A stretch of DNA of 40,996 nt from SAR202 cluster bacterium (GCA_016872415.1 VGZX01000001.1:74287-115282); one strand, 5' to 3'. Positions 10,579 to 20,061 are shown, counted from the stretch's first letter. Translations and numbers: made by a program. The notes: generated by a model not told the origin, from the letters alone.

Positions 10579-11945
10579 GACACGCTCCTTGGCGATGCCA
10601 GCAGGGCCGCCGCCGCGGTGTTGCCGCTGCGGACCGCCCCCTCCATCGTCGCCGGCCAGCCCGTGTCGGTCCAATCGCCCGCCAGGAACAGATTTGGGAT
10701 CCGGGTTCGTTGTCGTGGCCGCCACGCGCCCTCGCCCGGCAGGTTGCGGAACGTCGCGCGTTGCTCCTTTACCACGATGAAGCGCTCCACGCGCGCGGCG
10801 CGGGCCTGGGGCAGTGCTCTCGCCAATTCCGGCACGAACCGCTCCCGCAAGGCGTCCTTTGTCATCGGCCACCACTCCCACGCGCCGCTCAACGACACGG
10901 TCAAGTATGTGCCCGGGCCCGGCAGTCCGCCAATCCTCGTGCGGTTGAACACCCACTGCACGGGGCTGTCCACGAATGCCCGGAAATCGAAGTCGGCCAC
11001 CGGCCGGTCATACCAAACGTGCAAGTTGACGATGGGCGACCATTCGTGCGGCTTGCCAACCTCGATGGCGCCGTCCGGCAGCAGCTCGCGCAGCTGGTCG
11101 TCGCGCACCGCGCAGACGAACGCATCCGCCGTCAGCGTCTCGCCGGACGCCAACCGCAGGCAGCGCGCGCGCCCGTGTTCTACCGTCAGGCGCGCCGCCG
11201 TCGCCCCCAGCAGCACGGTGGCGCCCCGCTCGCGCAGCCGCTCCGCCGCCGGCGCGCCCATCGCCGCCGACAGCCCTCCCCGCGCGAAGCCGACGTCCGT
11301 GCCGTGCCGGTCCTTCAACAGCGATTCCTGAAACACCATGAAGCCCATGCTCGCGGTCGCATGGTCCACGTCGTCGTTCAGTGTCGGCAGCACGATCAGG
11401 TTCCAGAAGTTCGCGATCGCGCGCGCCGATTGCCCTTGCCGCCGGAGCCAGTCGCCGAACGACTGCGTCCGCAATGGCTCGCGCTCCCGGTCGCGCTCCC
11501 GCGCGATGCGGAGCAGAGCCGGGACCGCGCGCGCCTTATCGCGCCAGCCGATGTGGGGGTAGCGCCCGAACGACGGCAGCAGGTGCAGCGGCGCGGGTAG
11601 GGGCGCCGCGGTGAGCACGCCGCCGCGTCCGTCCGGCGAATGCACCTCCACGCGCAGCGAGGGCTGCCTGGCCGCGCGATCGACCGTCCCGATCTCGCCG
11701 AGAAACTGGACATAGGCGGTGCAGCACCCAAGGAACACATGCTGCCCATTGTCGACCTGCTGCCCCGTGTCGCGGTCGACGAACGAGTACGCCCGACCGC
11801 CGAGGTACGGACGCCGCTCGATCAGCGTCACTCGGCGCGCGGCGTTCGCCAGCCGCCATGCCGCCGCCATGCCGGCGAGTCCGCCGCCAACGACCGCGAC
11901 GCTTCCGCCATTCGATTCGTTCAGGGAATCATGCTCCGCAGCCAA
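10575..11945 (-). CDS. hpnE: Hydroxysqualene dehydroxylase HpnE
   Basis: VAVVGGGLAGMAAAWRLANAARRVTLIERRPYLGGRAYSF...DNGQHVFLGCCTAYVQFL; adjacent to hpnC/hpnD. Confidence 0.94.
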   Translation of the reverse strand: MAAEHDSLNESNGGSVAVVGGGLAGMAAAWRLANAARRVTLIERRPYLGGRAYSFVDRDTGQQVDNGQHVFLGCCTAYVQFLGEIGTVDRAARQPSLRVEVHSPDGRGGVLTAAPLPAPLHLLPSFGRYPHIGWRDKARAVPALLRIARERDREREPLRTQSFGDWLRRQGQSARAIANFWNLIVLPTLNDDVDHATASMGFMVFQESLLKDRHGTDVGFARGGLSAAMGAPAAERLRERGATVLLGATAARLTVEHGRARCLRLASGETLTADAFVCAVRDDQLRELLPDGAIEVGKPHEWSPIVNLHVWYDRPVADFDFRAFVDSPVQWVFNRTRIGGLPGPGTYLTVSLSGAWEWWPMTKDALRERFVPELARALPQARAARVERFIVVKEQRATFRNLPGEGAWRPRQRTRIPNLFLAGDWTDTGWPATMEGAVRSGNTAAAALLASPRSVS

Positions 11946-12793
11946 GCCTTCGCCATGATGCCGAGTTTCTCTGCGGTCGACAGCCTAACGCGCTCGGAGA
12001 ATACGTCATAGTCCCGCTGCTCGATCCGGTCGAGCAAGCGGCTGTAGAGGCCGTGGAGCGCCGCCGGGCACGAGCGCGCGCGATAGCTAACCATCGGCAG
12101 CAGTCCCGCGCCGGCGCTGAAGTAGTCGCGCGCCCGCAGGGCCTCGAACTGCATCAGCGCGCGGAAGGCGTCATTCATCACGCCACGTCGCAGGTCGTCC
12201 TCCGCGTAGCCGAACCGTCGCAAGTCTTCCAGCGGCAGGTACACCCGCCCGCGCTCGGCGTCCTCGCGCAGATCGCGCAGAATGTTGGTGATTTGCATCG
12301 CCAGGCCCAGGTCCTCCGCCGCTTGCAGCGCGCGCCGGTCGGTATAGCCGAATATCTCGGCCGACATGAGCCCCACCGCCGACGCGACGCGGTAGCAGTA
12401 GACTCGCAAGTCCGCGAACGTCTCGTAGCGGCGCGGTTCGATGTCCATTTCCACGCCGTCGATCACATCGTCGTACAGTCTCGCCGGCACGCCGAAAGCC
12501 TTCGTGGCGTCCGCCAGCGCCGTGAGCACGGGCCCGTCGGGTTTGCCGTCCAGCGCCTCGTGGAGCCGGTCCCGCAGGGCCGCCAGCTCCCGCCGCTTCG
12601 CGGATGCTTCGCCTTCCCCGTCCGCGATGTCGTCGGCCTGCCGGCAAAAGGAATACGCCGCGTAGATCGCCCGCCGCTTCCGCGCGGGCAGCGTGAGGAA
12701 CGCGAAGTAGAAGTTGCGCGCCTCGCGCTTCGTTAGCCGCTGGCAATAGGCATAGGCGTCCCGCACCGCGATGGCCCGCGCGGGCGCGCTCAT
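11921..12793 (-). CDS. hpnD: Presqualene diphosphate synthase HpnD
   Basis: AYCQRLTKREARNFYFAFLTLPARKRRAIYAAYSFCRQADDIAD; second aspartate motif DLREDAERGRVYLP; ATGA coupling with hpnC. Confidence 0.93.
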   Translation of the reverse strand: MSAPARAIAVRDAYAYCQRLTKREARNFYFAFLTLPARKRRAIYAAYSFCRQADDIADGEGEASAKRRELAALRDRLHEALDGKPDGPVLTALADATKAFGVPARLYDDVIDGVEMDIEPRRYETFADLRVYCYRVASAVGLMSAEIFGYTDRRALQAAEDLGLAMQITNILRDLREDAERGRVYLPLEDLRRFGYAEDDLRRGVMNDAFRALMQFEALRARDYFSAGAGLLPMVSYRARSCPAALHGLYSRLLDRIEQRDYDVFSERVRLSTAEKLGIMAKAWLRSMIP

Positions 12794-13674
12794 GGCCGCC
12801 CCAGCGCCAGCAGGCGCGCCGCGGTGGAGGCAAGCAGCCATGCCTTGCGCCCCCTGCTCACCGTGGGCCGGCGGTGCAGCACGTCATACCGCTGGCGGCG
12901 AATCGCGTCCAGCACGCTCAACCCGCCCTTGCTGAACAGCGCCACGTCCAGCCGCGCGCGTCCACGCAGGCGCGAAATGAGCGGCAGGCCCTCCTCGAAA
13001 AGCCGACGGGTCCGCTCCACTTCGAATCGCAGCAGGTCGCGGAAGGCATTGGAGGCTACACCGTCTCGGATCTCCGCCTCCCCGCAGCCGAACCGCGCCA
13101 TGTCTTCCATCGGCAGGTAGATGCGGCCTTTCTCGTAGTCCCGCCGGACGTCTTGCCAGAAGTTGGCGAGCTGTAGCGCCGTGCACGTCGCGTCCGACAG
13201 CCGTTGGCTCTCCGCCGTGCGGTCGCCCAGCACGTACAGCACCATGTGGCCGACCGGATTGGCCGAGTGGTCGCAATACCGCAGCAAGTCGGCATACGTG
13301 GCGAACCGCGCCTGCCGCTGGTCCATGCGATTGGCCTCGATCAGCTTGCGAAATGGCGTGTCAGGCATGTCGAAGCGTCGTATCGTGTCGCCCAACGCCA
13401 GCAGCACCGGGTGCTCCGGCGTGCCGGACAAGCAGCGGTCCAGGTCGGCTTCCCAGGCGTCCAGCAGCGCGAGGCGGTCGCCGCTCGCCTCGTCGCCGAG
13501 ATCGTCGGTGTGCCGGCAAAAGGCGTAGATGGCGAACAGGAACGGCAGCAGGTGCCGGGGAAAGAACAGCGAGGCGACGGTGAAGTTCTCGTAGTGGCCG
13601 CGCGCGATGGCGGCGCAGCGGGCGTAAGCGGCCTCTAGCGCGGTCGGCGAGGCGGCTTCCGCGTGGCGAACCAT
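12790..13674 (-). CDS. hpnC: Hydroxysqualene synthase HpnC
   Basis: HYENFTVASLFFPRHLLPFLFAIYAFCRHTDDLGDE; FWQDVRRDYEKGRIYLP. Confidence 0.93.
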   Translation of the reverse strand: MVRHAEAASPTALEAAYARCAAIARGHYENFTVASLFFPRHLLPFLFAIYAFCRHTDDLGDEASGDRLALLDAWEADLDRCLSGTPEHPVLLALGDTIRRFDMPDTPFRKLIEANRMDQRQARFATYADLLRYCDHSANPVGHMVLYVLGDRTAESQRLSDATCTALQLANFWQDVRRDYEKGRIYLPMEDMARFGCGEAEIRDGVASNAFRDLLRFEVERTRRLFEEGLPLISRLRGRARLDVALFSKGGLSVLDAIRRQRYDVLHRRPTVSRGRKAWLLASTAARLLALGRP

Positions 13675-13684
13675 TCCAGCACCG

Positions 13685-14134
13685 TCAGGACCCGAGAATG
13701 CTGATGAGGATCTCGCGCTGCCGGGGTCGGTCCAGCTCGATCATGAAAATGCGCTGCCAGCGGCCCAGCTGCAGCTCCCCGTTGGTCAGCGGAATCGTCT
13801 CGCTCGTGCTCAACAAAATGTGCTGGCAATGCGCGTGCCCGTTGGGGCACTCGTCGTCGGTCATGTTCACGGTGCGGATGCTGAAGTCGTTATGGCCGTA
13901 GTAGCCGTTCTGCGGCGCCATCCGCTCCAGGAACGCTTCCATGTCCTTGATGAGCAGCGGCTCATGCTCGTTAATCTTGATCGCCGCGGTGGTGTGCTTC
14001 GAATAAATCGAAACGAGGCCATCCTTGACGCGGGAATCCAAGACGTGCGCCACCACCTGCTCGGTGATATCGATGAACTCAGGCGCGCGCGTCGCCTGGA
14101 TGAAAAGGCGGGAAACAACCGCATTCATAGCCAT
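13685..14134 (-). CDS. yjbQ: YjbQ family (UPF0047, secondary thiamine-phosphate synthase-like)
   Basis: VSIYSKHTTAAIKINEHEPLLIKDM...GHNDFSIRT...NGHAHCQHILLSTSETIPLTNGELQLGRWQRIFMIELDRPRQREILISI; start ATG 14134 behind GGAAGGGA. Confidence 0.9.
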   Translation of the reverse strand: MAMNAVVSRLFIQATRAPEFIDITEQVVAHVLDSRVKDGLVSIYSKHTTAAIKINEHEPLLIKDMEAFLERMAPQNGYYGHNDFSIRTVNMTDDECPNGHAHCQHILLSTSETIPLTNGELQLGRWQRIFMIELDRPRQREILISILGS

Positions 14135-14224
14135 TGCGTTTAGTCCCTTCCGCGGCAAAATCGGGTAGCCAATGGCGTTCGACTAGTCCACGGTTCGGCT
14201 GGAAAACCTAGCATACCAAGGCAC

Positions 14225-14233
14225 ATTGTATCA
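14225..14233 (-). promoter_or_regulatory. Possible extended -10 element (TGA-TACAAT) upstream of yjbQ-hpnCDE
   Basis: Minus strand TGATACAAT in the AT-richer gap between shc stop and yjbQ start; no clear -35. Confidence 0.3.
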
Positions 14234-14261
14234 ACAGTATTTGCCGAAAGCGCCTGCTCCG

Positions 14262-16295
14262 CTACCCGTCCACGCCCGCCCCACCGTCGCTTCGGGCACC
14301 ATTCGTGGCCCGGTGGAACCGTCCCAGCGCCCACAGCGGGAAATAGTTGCGGTACAGGTGATAGTTGATCATGAACCCGCTGCCTCGCGCCGCGCTGCGC
14401 CGGGCCCCCGCCGGCCCCGTCGCTCGCTCGCCGACGCCATAGCCCGGAAAGCCGCACCCGGTGAACTGCGGCTCATCCCACGTACCGTCCTCCCGCTGCC
14501 GGCTGGCGAGCCACGCAATGCCGCGCCGCGTCGCCGGGTGTGCCTGCTCGCCCGCCGCCAACAGCGCGATGATGGCCCACGCGGTCTGCGAAGCGGTGCT
14601 CGCCCCCGTTCCCCGCGTCTGCGGCTCGGCATAGGTCGCACAGCTCTCGCCCCAGCCGCCGTCATCGTTCTGGCGCGCCAACAGCCATTCCACCGCCTTC
14701 CGCGCGTATGGCAGCGACAGGTCCTCGCCAATCGCGCGCAGCGCCGGCAGCACCGCCGCCGTCCCGTAGATGTAGTTCACCCCCCAGCGTCCGAACCATG
14801 GCCCATCCACCTCTTGGTCGCGCCGAATGTAGGCCAATGCGCGGCGGATGGCCGGATGCCCAGCGCTCCAGCCGAGCCGCCCGAACATCTCCACGACGTG
14901 CGCGGTCACGTCCACGCTCGGCGGGTCCAGCACCTTGCCAAAGTCCGAGAAGGGCAGTTTCGCGACATGCTTGGCGGTGTTGTCCTTGTCGAACGATGCC
15001 CAACCGCCGTTCGACGATTGCATCGCCAGCAGCCAGCGCACCGCCCGGTCGACGGCCGCCTGGCGGGCCGCCTCCTCGTCCGCGTCGTCGAACCGCAGGC
15101 CGTGCAGCACCATCACCACGATAGCGGTATCGTCGATGTCGGGATACCACCGGTTCGCAAACTCGAATGCCCAACCGGACGGTTCCACGTCGCCGCGCGC
15201 GCGCACTGCCCAGTCGCCCCGGTGTCGCACTTCGTTCGCCAGCAGCCAGCGGTCCGCCCGCTGGAGCACGGGGTCGTCGCACGGCACGCCGGCGTCTAGC
15301 AGTCCCAGCGCGGCCAAGGCGGTGTCCCACACCGGCGAGAGGCACGCCTGCACGCGCAGCGCCTTGCCATCGTCGCTCGGCAGGCTCCAACGCTCGCGAA
15401 ACCCCCTCAGGCCCCGGGCGATGGGCGGGTGCTCCAAGCCGTGGCCCAACGCCTTGTACATGATCAGCGAGTAAACCCACGGCGGCTGAATGCCGCCCCA
15501 CGAGCCATCGGCCTCCTGGTGCTCGGTCACCCACCGCTCGATTTTTCGCAAGGCCCGATTCCGCAGCGGCTTCCAGGGCAAGCGCTCGGCCAGCCGCAGC
15601 AGCTGGTCCAGCGCCAGGAACGCGCCCTCCGCGCTAAACCAGCGGTGACCTCGGAGCGGCAGGCGATAATCGACGGCCTCGCGCGGCATGCCGAACAGCT
15701 CGTCGATCCCCCGTTCCGGCGGCAGGCGCATCGTCGGGCGCAGCGTCAGCACCACCAGCAGCGGGGCAATGGTCTGCCTGGCCCAACAGGCGAAATTGAA
15801 CAGGTTGAAGGGCGCCCACTTCGGCAGCAGCATCGCCTCCGGCGGCATCGTCGGCGTGCCACGCCAGTCCCACTGGCCGAACAACGCGAGCCAGATCTTC
15901 GTGAACACCCGCGCGTTGGGCACGCCGCCCTTGGCGAGGACGAACTCGCGGGCCCGCCGCATGTGCGGGGCGTCCGGTGCGTCGCCCGCCAGCTTCAGCG
16001 CGAAGTAGCACTCGACCGTCGTGCTGAGGTCGCCGGGCCCGTCGTGATAGAGCGCCCACGTGCCATCGGCGCGCTGGCGCCGTCGAATGTCCTCCGCCAC
16101 GCGCCCCACGCGGTCGCCCTCGTCCGACCCCATGAAGGTCACGAGCATGATGTACTCGGCCTCCATCGTCGGGTTCGACTCCAGCTCGCCCCACCAGAAG
16201 CCCTCCGCGCCCTGCGTGCGCCGGAAATACGCCTGGGCCCGACGCAAGGCCTCGGGGACATCGACGGTTTGCGGCGTTACGGCGATCTCCGTCAC
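14262..16295 (-). CDS. shc: Squalene-hopene cyclase
   Basis: Catalytic DxDD motif WYPDIDDTAIVVMVL; repeated QW motifs (GFWWGELE, DGTWALY, NGGWASFD, DGGWGESC, DGTWDEPQFTGCGFPGYG). Confidence 0.97.
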   Translation of the reverse strand: MTEIAVTPQTVDVPEALRRAQAYFRRTQGAEGFWWGELESNPTMEAEYIMLVTFMGSDEGDRVGRVAEDIRRRQRADGTWALYHDGPGDLSTTVECYFALKLAGDAPDAPHMRRAREFVLAKGGVPNARVFTKIWLALFGQWDWRGTPTMPPEAMLLPKWAPFNLFNFACWARQTIAPLLVVLTLRPTMRLPPERGIDELFGMPREAVDYRLPLRGHRWFSAEGAFLALDQLLRLAERLPWKPLRNRALRKIERWVTEHQEADGSWGGIQPPWVYSLIMYKALGHGLEHPPIARGLRGFRERWSLPSDDGKALRVQACLSPVWDTALAALGLLDAGVPCDDPVLQRADRWLLANEVRHRGDWAVRARGDVEPSGWAFEFANRWYPDIDDTAIVVMVLHGLRFDDADEEAARQAAVDRAVRWLLAMQSSNGGWASFDKDNTAKHVAKLPFSDFGKVLDPPSVDVTAHVVEMFGRLGWSAGHPAIRRALAYIRRDQEVDGPWFGRWGVNYIYGTAAVLPALRAIGEDLSLPYARKAVEWLLARQNDDGGWGESCATYAEPQTRGTGASTASQTAWAIIALLAAGEQAHPATRRGIAWLASRQREDGTWDEPQFTGCGFPGYGVGERATGPAGARRSAARGSGFMINYHLYRNYFPLWALGRFHRATNGARSDGGAGVDG

Positions 16296-16314
16296 GTTCG
16301 CACGTCCTGCCCCG

Positions 16315-16731
16315 TCATCGCCAGGCGCCCACGATCGCGCCGCCGATGGCGAACAGCACGACGTGGTAGCCGGCGTCCATCAGGTAGAGCTTCATCGGCC
16401 GGAACGCGAACACATAGTGGGCGGCCGTGCTCGTGGCGACGAAGCCGACACCGGCGACCGCGCCGACGATGACCCCTTCCACCAGCGAATCCGCGCCGGC
16501 GGCCCCGACGAACACCGCGACCGCCACCATTCCGACGAATGCGGCCACCGCCGTGACGGCATAGGCGTACCGGTTCTCCCGCGAGCGGGCGCGGATCTGC
16601 TCCCGGTTCATGCCGATGGCGGCCATCCACGGACCGGCGAACACGCCATACCATGCCGCGCCCAATGCGAACGCAACCAATGTGGCGACGATCACGGCCA
16701 ACCAGTTCACGTCACCGAGGTTCAGACCCAT
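16315..16731 (-). CDS. DUF1761-like small integral membrane protein
   Basis: NWLAVIVATLVAFALGAAWYGVFAGPWMAAIG... four predicted TM stretches. Confidence 0.7.
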   Translation of the reverse strand: MGLNLGDVNWLAVIVATLVAFALGAAWYGVFAGPWMAAIGMNREQIRARSRENRYAYAVTAVAAFVGMVAVAVFVGAAGADSLVEGVIVGAVAGVGFVATSTAAHYVFAFRPMKLYLMDAGYHVVLFAIGGAIVGAWR

Positions 16732-16746
16732 GATGGCTCCTCGCTT

Positions 16747-17778
16747 TCACGCCGCTCGCTCGCGCGACGCGGAGCGTCGACCGCCGGCGTAACCGTTGCT
16801 CGCGAACCAGTCCATCGCCGCGCGCAACGCCTCGGGCACTGGGCGCTGCGGCATGCCCAGCTCGCGCACCGACTTCGAACAGTCCACCCACATCGGCTCG
16901 CGCGCCATCCTCGTGCCCTCCACCGGTATGCGTGGCTCGCGTCGAAGGATTCTACCTTCCACGAACGTGTCGATATAAGCAGCCGCGAGCGCGATCACAT
17001 GCGGTATCGGAAGCGTCGGCGCTCGCCTGCCCGTGATCGCCGACAGCATCCCCAGCATCTCCGCCAGCGTCAGGTTGCCCTCGGCGTTGCCCAGCAGGTA
17101 GCGCGAACCGGGCGTGCCGCGCTCCAACGCCAGCACGTGCCCGTCGGCCACGTCGCGCACGTCCACGAAGTTCAGCCCGGTGCGGACCACCGCCGGCACC
17201 GCCCCGCGCATGAAGTCCACGATCACGCGGCCCGTCGGCGTCGGCTTCACGTCCTCCGCGCCGACCGGCGCCGTTGGGTTCACGATGACGATGGGCGCCC
17301 CTTGCGCCGCCATCCGCCGCGCGATGCGCTCCGCCTCGAACTTCGTGCGCTTGTATGGGCCCGCGATGCCGCCGGGTGTCGCCAGCGACATCTCGTCCGG
17401 CAGCGCGCCGTCGCGGCGGCCGAACGCGACCGTCGACACTGTGCTCGTGTAGACGATCCGCCGCGCGCCGGCGTCCAGCGCCGCGCACAGCACGTTACGC
17501 GTGCCGTCCACGTTCACTTCGTGAATCGTCTCGGTGCGCGGCTGCCAGAAGCTATACAGCGCGGCGGCATGGACCACCGCCTCGCATTCTCGCGCCGCCG
17601 CGCGCACGGATGCCATGTCGCGGATGTCGCCCTCCGCCGTCGTCAGCAGCCGGTGATCGAAACTCAAGTGCTGGCCCGGCCGCACCAGCGCCCGCACGGC
17701 GTATCCACGGGCCAGCAGCGCCCGGGCCACGTGCCCGCCGATGAATCCCGTCACGCCGGTCACCAGCACGCGTGTCAA
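16747..17778 (-). CDS. hpnA: Hopanoid-associated sugar epimerase HpnA
   Basis: TTG start overlapping hpnG stop (TTGA); RVLVTGVTGFIGGHVARALLARGYAVRALVRPG...YKRTKFEAERI; position in hopanoid cluster. Confidence 0.88.
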   Translation of the reverse strand: MTRVLVTGVTGFIGGHVARALLARGYAVRALVRPGQHLSFDHRLLTTAEGDIRDMASVRAAARECEAVVHAAALYSFWQPRTETIHEVNVDGTRNVLCAALDAGARRIVYTSTVSTVAFGRRDGALPDEMSLATPGGIAGPYKRTKFEAERIARRMAAQGAPIVIVNPTAPVGAEDVKPTPTGRVIVDFMRGAVPAVVRTGLNFVDVRDVADGHVLALERGTPGSRYLLGNAEGNLTLAEMLGMLSAITGRRAPTLPIPHVIALAAAYIDTFVEGRILRREPRIPVEGTRMAREPMWVDCSKSVRELGMPQRPVPEALRAAMDWFASNGYAGGRRSASRERAA

Positions 17779-18512
17779 GTCAGGGCTCCTTCCAGCGCCG
17801 GCAGCACCACGCGCAACGCCCGCCGCAACGCCGCCGACGCCACGCGCGAGCGCCACGCCAGCGCGGGCAACCGCCGCGCCGCCAGTGGGTCGCGGGCCAA
17901 TGTCCTGCCCACGTGTCGCCACTCGTTCCCGCCGCCGTCCGCGACGATCGCCGCCACGAACTCCGGCAGGTCGTGATGCGCTTCGTCCAACACGGCGCGC
18001 AACGCGAGCATCGGCACGCCCGCCGCCGCGCAGGCCTCCGCCAAGGCGTGAGCCTCCATGTCGACGACGTCGGCGTCGAAGCGCGCCCGGGCCTCCCACT
18101 TCTCCCGGGCGCTCAACAGCGGCGATTCGACGGTGAGGAGCGTGCCGCGCTCGTAGCCGCCCGGCCTCGTGGAGAGCGCCCGCATGGTCGTTTCGACGAG
18201 GCCCGCGTCCAGCGCGACCGCCGCGCCGTGGCCGTCCATCACCGCCGAGCACACCGCGATGTCGCCCGTTCCCGCCCGCGGGTTCAGGCCGCCCGCGTAG
18301 CCGGCGGACACGACAAGCCCTGGCCGTGACGATGCCAGCAGCTGTCGGAGCGCCGGGCCGGCCTCATGGCCCACCCGCACGAGCGCCACATGCGACGCGC
18401 CAGCGGCGCCCGGCCTCAGGCCGCCGAGCTCGCGCCGCGTCGGCGCCACCACCAGGAGGCGTGGGTGCCGGGGCGACACGCTGCGTTGGTGGGCGCTCGA
18501 TGGCTGCTGCAA
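17775..18512 (-). CDS. hpnG: Hopanoid-associated phosphorylase/nucleosidase HpnG
   Basis: LVVSAGYAGGLNPRAGTGDIAV...DVVDMEAHALAEACAAAGVPMLALRAVLDEA (purine nucleoside phosphorylase-like), between hpnH and hpnA. Confidence 0.88.
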   Translation of the reverse strand: MQQPSSAHQRSVSPRHPRLLVVAPTRRELGGLRPGAAGASHVALVRVGHEAGPALRQLLASSRPGLVVSAGYAGGLNPRAGTGDIAVCSAVMDGHGAAVALDAGLVETTMRALSTRPGGYERGTLLTVESPLLSAREKWEARARFDADVVDMEAHALAEACAAAGVPMLALRAVLDEAHHDLPEFVAAIVADGGGNEWRHVGRTLARDPLAARRLPALAWRSRVASAALRRALRVVLPALEGALT

Positions 18513-18535
18513 TTCCTACCTCGGTCGGATGGGTG

Positions 18536-18874
18536 TCAGTTCGGCCGCGTCGCCGTGCGCGCCTGCTCCTTGCGCCGCTTGTAGGCCTCGTATGAATTGC
18601 CCTCCGCCGTGTCCTTGCCGCTGAAGACGATGTTGCGAATATCGCGATAGCGCAGGGTGATGGTCCCCTCGCCATCCTCGTCCAACAGCTGCGCGAACCC
18701 CTCCGGCGCCTCGGCATCGCGGTTGAACAGGTAGCCGGTGATCTGGCCGCCGTCCGCCTTCAAAACGGTCACGTTTCCCCGGTACCGGAACGCGAGCTCG
18801 ACGACGGCCTTCAGCGGCACCTCCGCGCCGATGGATGGCGTCCAACCCTCCAGACGCTCCGGCACGCCTCCCAT
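18536..18874 (-). CDS. Uncharacterised 112-aa protein between hpnH and hpnG
   Basis: MGGVPERLEGWTPSIGAEVPLKAVVELAFRYRGNVTVLKADGGQITGYLFNRDAEAPEGFAQLLDEDGEGTITLRYRDIRNIVFSGKDTAEGNSYEAYKRRKE; 5 nt after hpnH stop. Confidence 0.75.
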   Translation of the reverse strand: MGGVPERLEGWTPSIGAEVPLKAVVELAFRYRGNVTVLKADGGQITGYLFNRDAEAPEGFAQLLDEDGEGTITLRYRDIRNIVFSGKDTAEGNSYEAYKRRKEQARTATRPN

Positions 18875-18879
18875 GCGCG

Positions 18880-19902
18880 TCAGAGCTTCCCGGTGATCGT
18901 GGCGACCGCCGCGCCCGCCAACCCGCGCACGGACCCGAACGTCTCATTCACGGCCGTCGGCTCGTGGCCGCAATGCACCATGCAATCGGCGCACTTGGGG
19001 TTGCCGCTCGCCCGCCCGTAGCGTTCCCAACGTGTCGTTTCGATCAGCTCCTTGAACGATGATGCGTAGCCCTCTTGCAGCAGATAGCAGGGTCGCTGCC
19101 AACCGAAGATGGTGTAGAGCGGGTTGCCCCACGGCGTGCACTCGTAATCCCGTTTGCCCATCAGGAACTGCAAGAACAACGGCGATTGATTGAATCGCCA
19201 CCCCTTTTGGGGGTTTGAAAGCACCTGCGCGAACAGCTCCTTCGTCCGCTCGCGCCCCAGGAAGTGCGCCTGATCGGGCGCCTTCTCGTAGCTGTAGCCC
19301 GGCGAGATCATCATGCCCTCGACCTTCAGCTCCATCATCGCGTCGAAGAATTCGCGGACACGCATCGGGTTCGCCGTGTCGAATAATGTCGTGTTCGTGG
19401 TCACCCGGAAGCCGCGCTTCAAGGCCTCCCGAATCCCCTCCACCGCCTGTTCATAGACGCCGTCGCGACATACCGACTCGTCATGCTCGGCGGCCAGGCC
19501 ATCCATGTGGACGCTGAACGAGAGGTACTTCGACGGCTTGAACAGGCCCTGCTCCAGCTTCTGCTTGAGCAAGATGGCGTTGGTGCACAGGTAGACGTAC
19601 TTCCCGCGCCGTGCCAGCTCGTCGACGAGCCGCGCGATGTGTGGATAGAGCAGCGGCTCGCCGCCCGCGATGCTCACCATCGGCGCCCCGCACTCGCCGA
19701 CGGCGGCCAGCGCCTGCGCCACGCTCATGTTCTTGCGGAGCACCTGCGCCGGGTACTGGATCTTGCCGCAGCCCGCGCATGCCAGGTTGCACCGCAGCAG
19801 CGGCTCCAACATCAACACCAATGGGTAGTGCCGCCGCCGGCGCAACTTCTGCCCAATCACATACCGCGCGACGGTCCATGCTTGCGATGCGGGGACGGTC
19901 AT
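18880..19902 (-). CDS. hpnH: Adenosyl-hopene transferase HpnH (radical SAM)
   Basis: CNLACAGCGKIQYP radical SAM CxxxCxxC; C-terminal GNPKCADCMVHCGHEPTAV; RBS AGGGAGGGAG before ATG 19902. Confidence 0.95.
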   Translation of the reverse strand: MTVPASQAWTVARYVIGQKLRRRRHYPLVLMLEPLLRCNLACAGCGKIQYPAQVLRKNMSVAQALAAVGECGAPMVSIAGGEPLLYPHIARLVDELARRGKYVYLCTNAILLKQKLEQGLFKPSKYLSFSVHMDGLAAEHDESVCRDGVYEQAVEGIREALKRGFRVTTNTTLFDTANPMRVREFFDAMMELKVEGMMISPGYSYEKAPDQAHFLGRERTKELFAQVLSNPQKGWRFNQSPLFLQFLMGKRDYECTPWGNPLYTIFGWQRPCYLLQEGYASSFKELIETTRWERYGRASGNPKCADCMVHCGHEPTAVNETFGSVRGLAGAAVATITGKL

Positions 19903-20061
19903 TGGAGTCTCCCTCCCTTTCGCGCAGACCGGCTGTGATGGCCCCAAGCATACGCGCAGCCCCTCCCAATGGGGAGCCACTCCCACGACGCCCTGATGAA
20001 TCGAGCCAATTCCGCGGCCGCCGTTCGCCGGGCCGCTCCCTTGACGAGCCATCGTCGGTTA

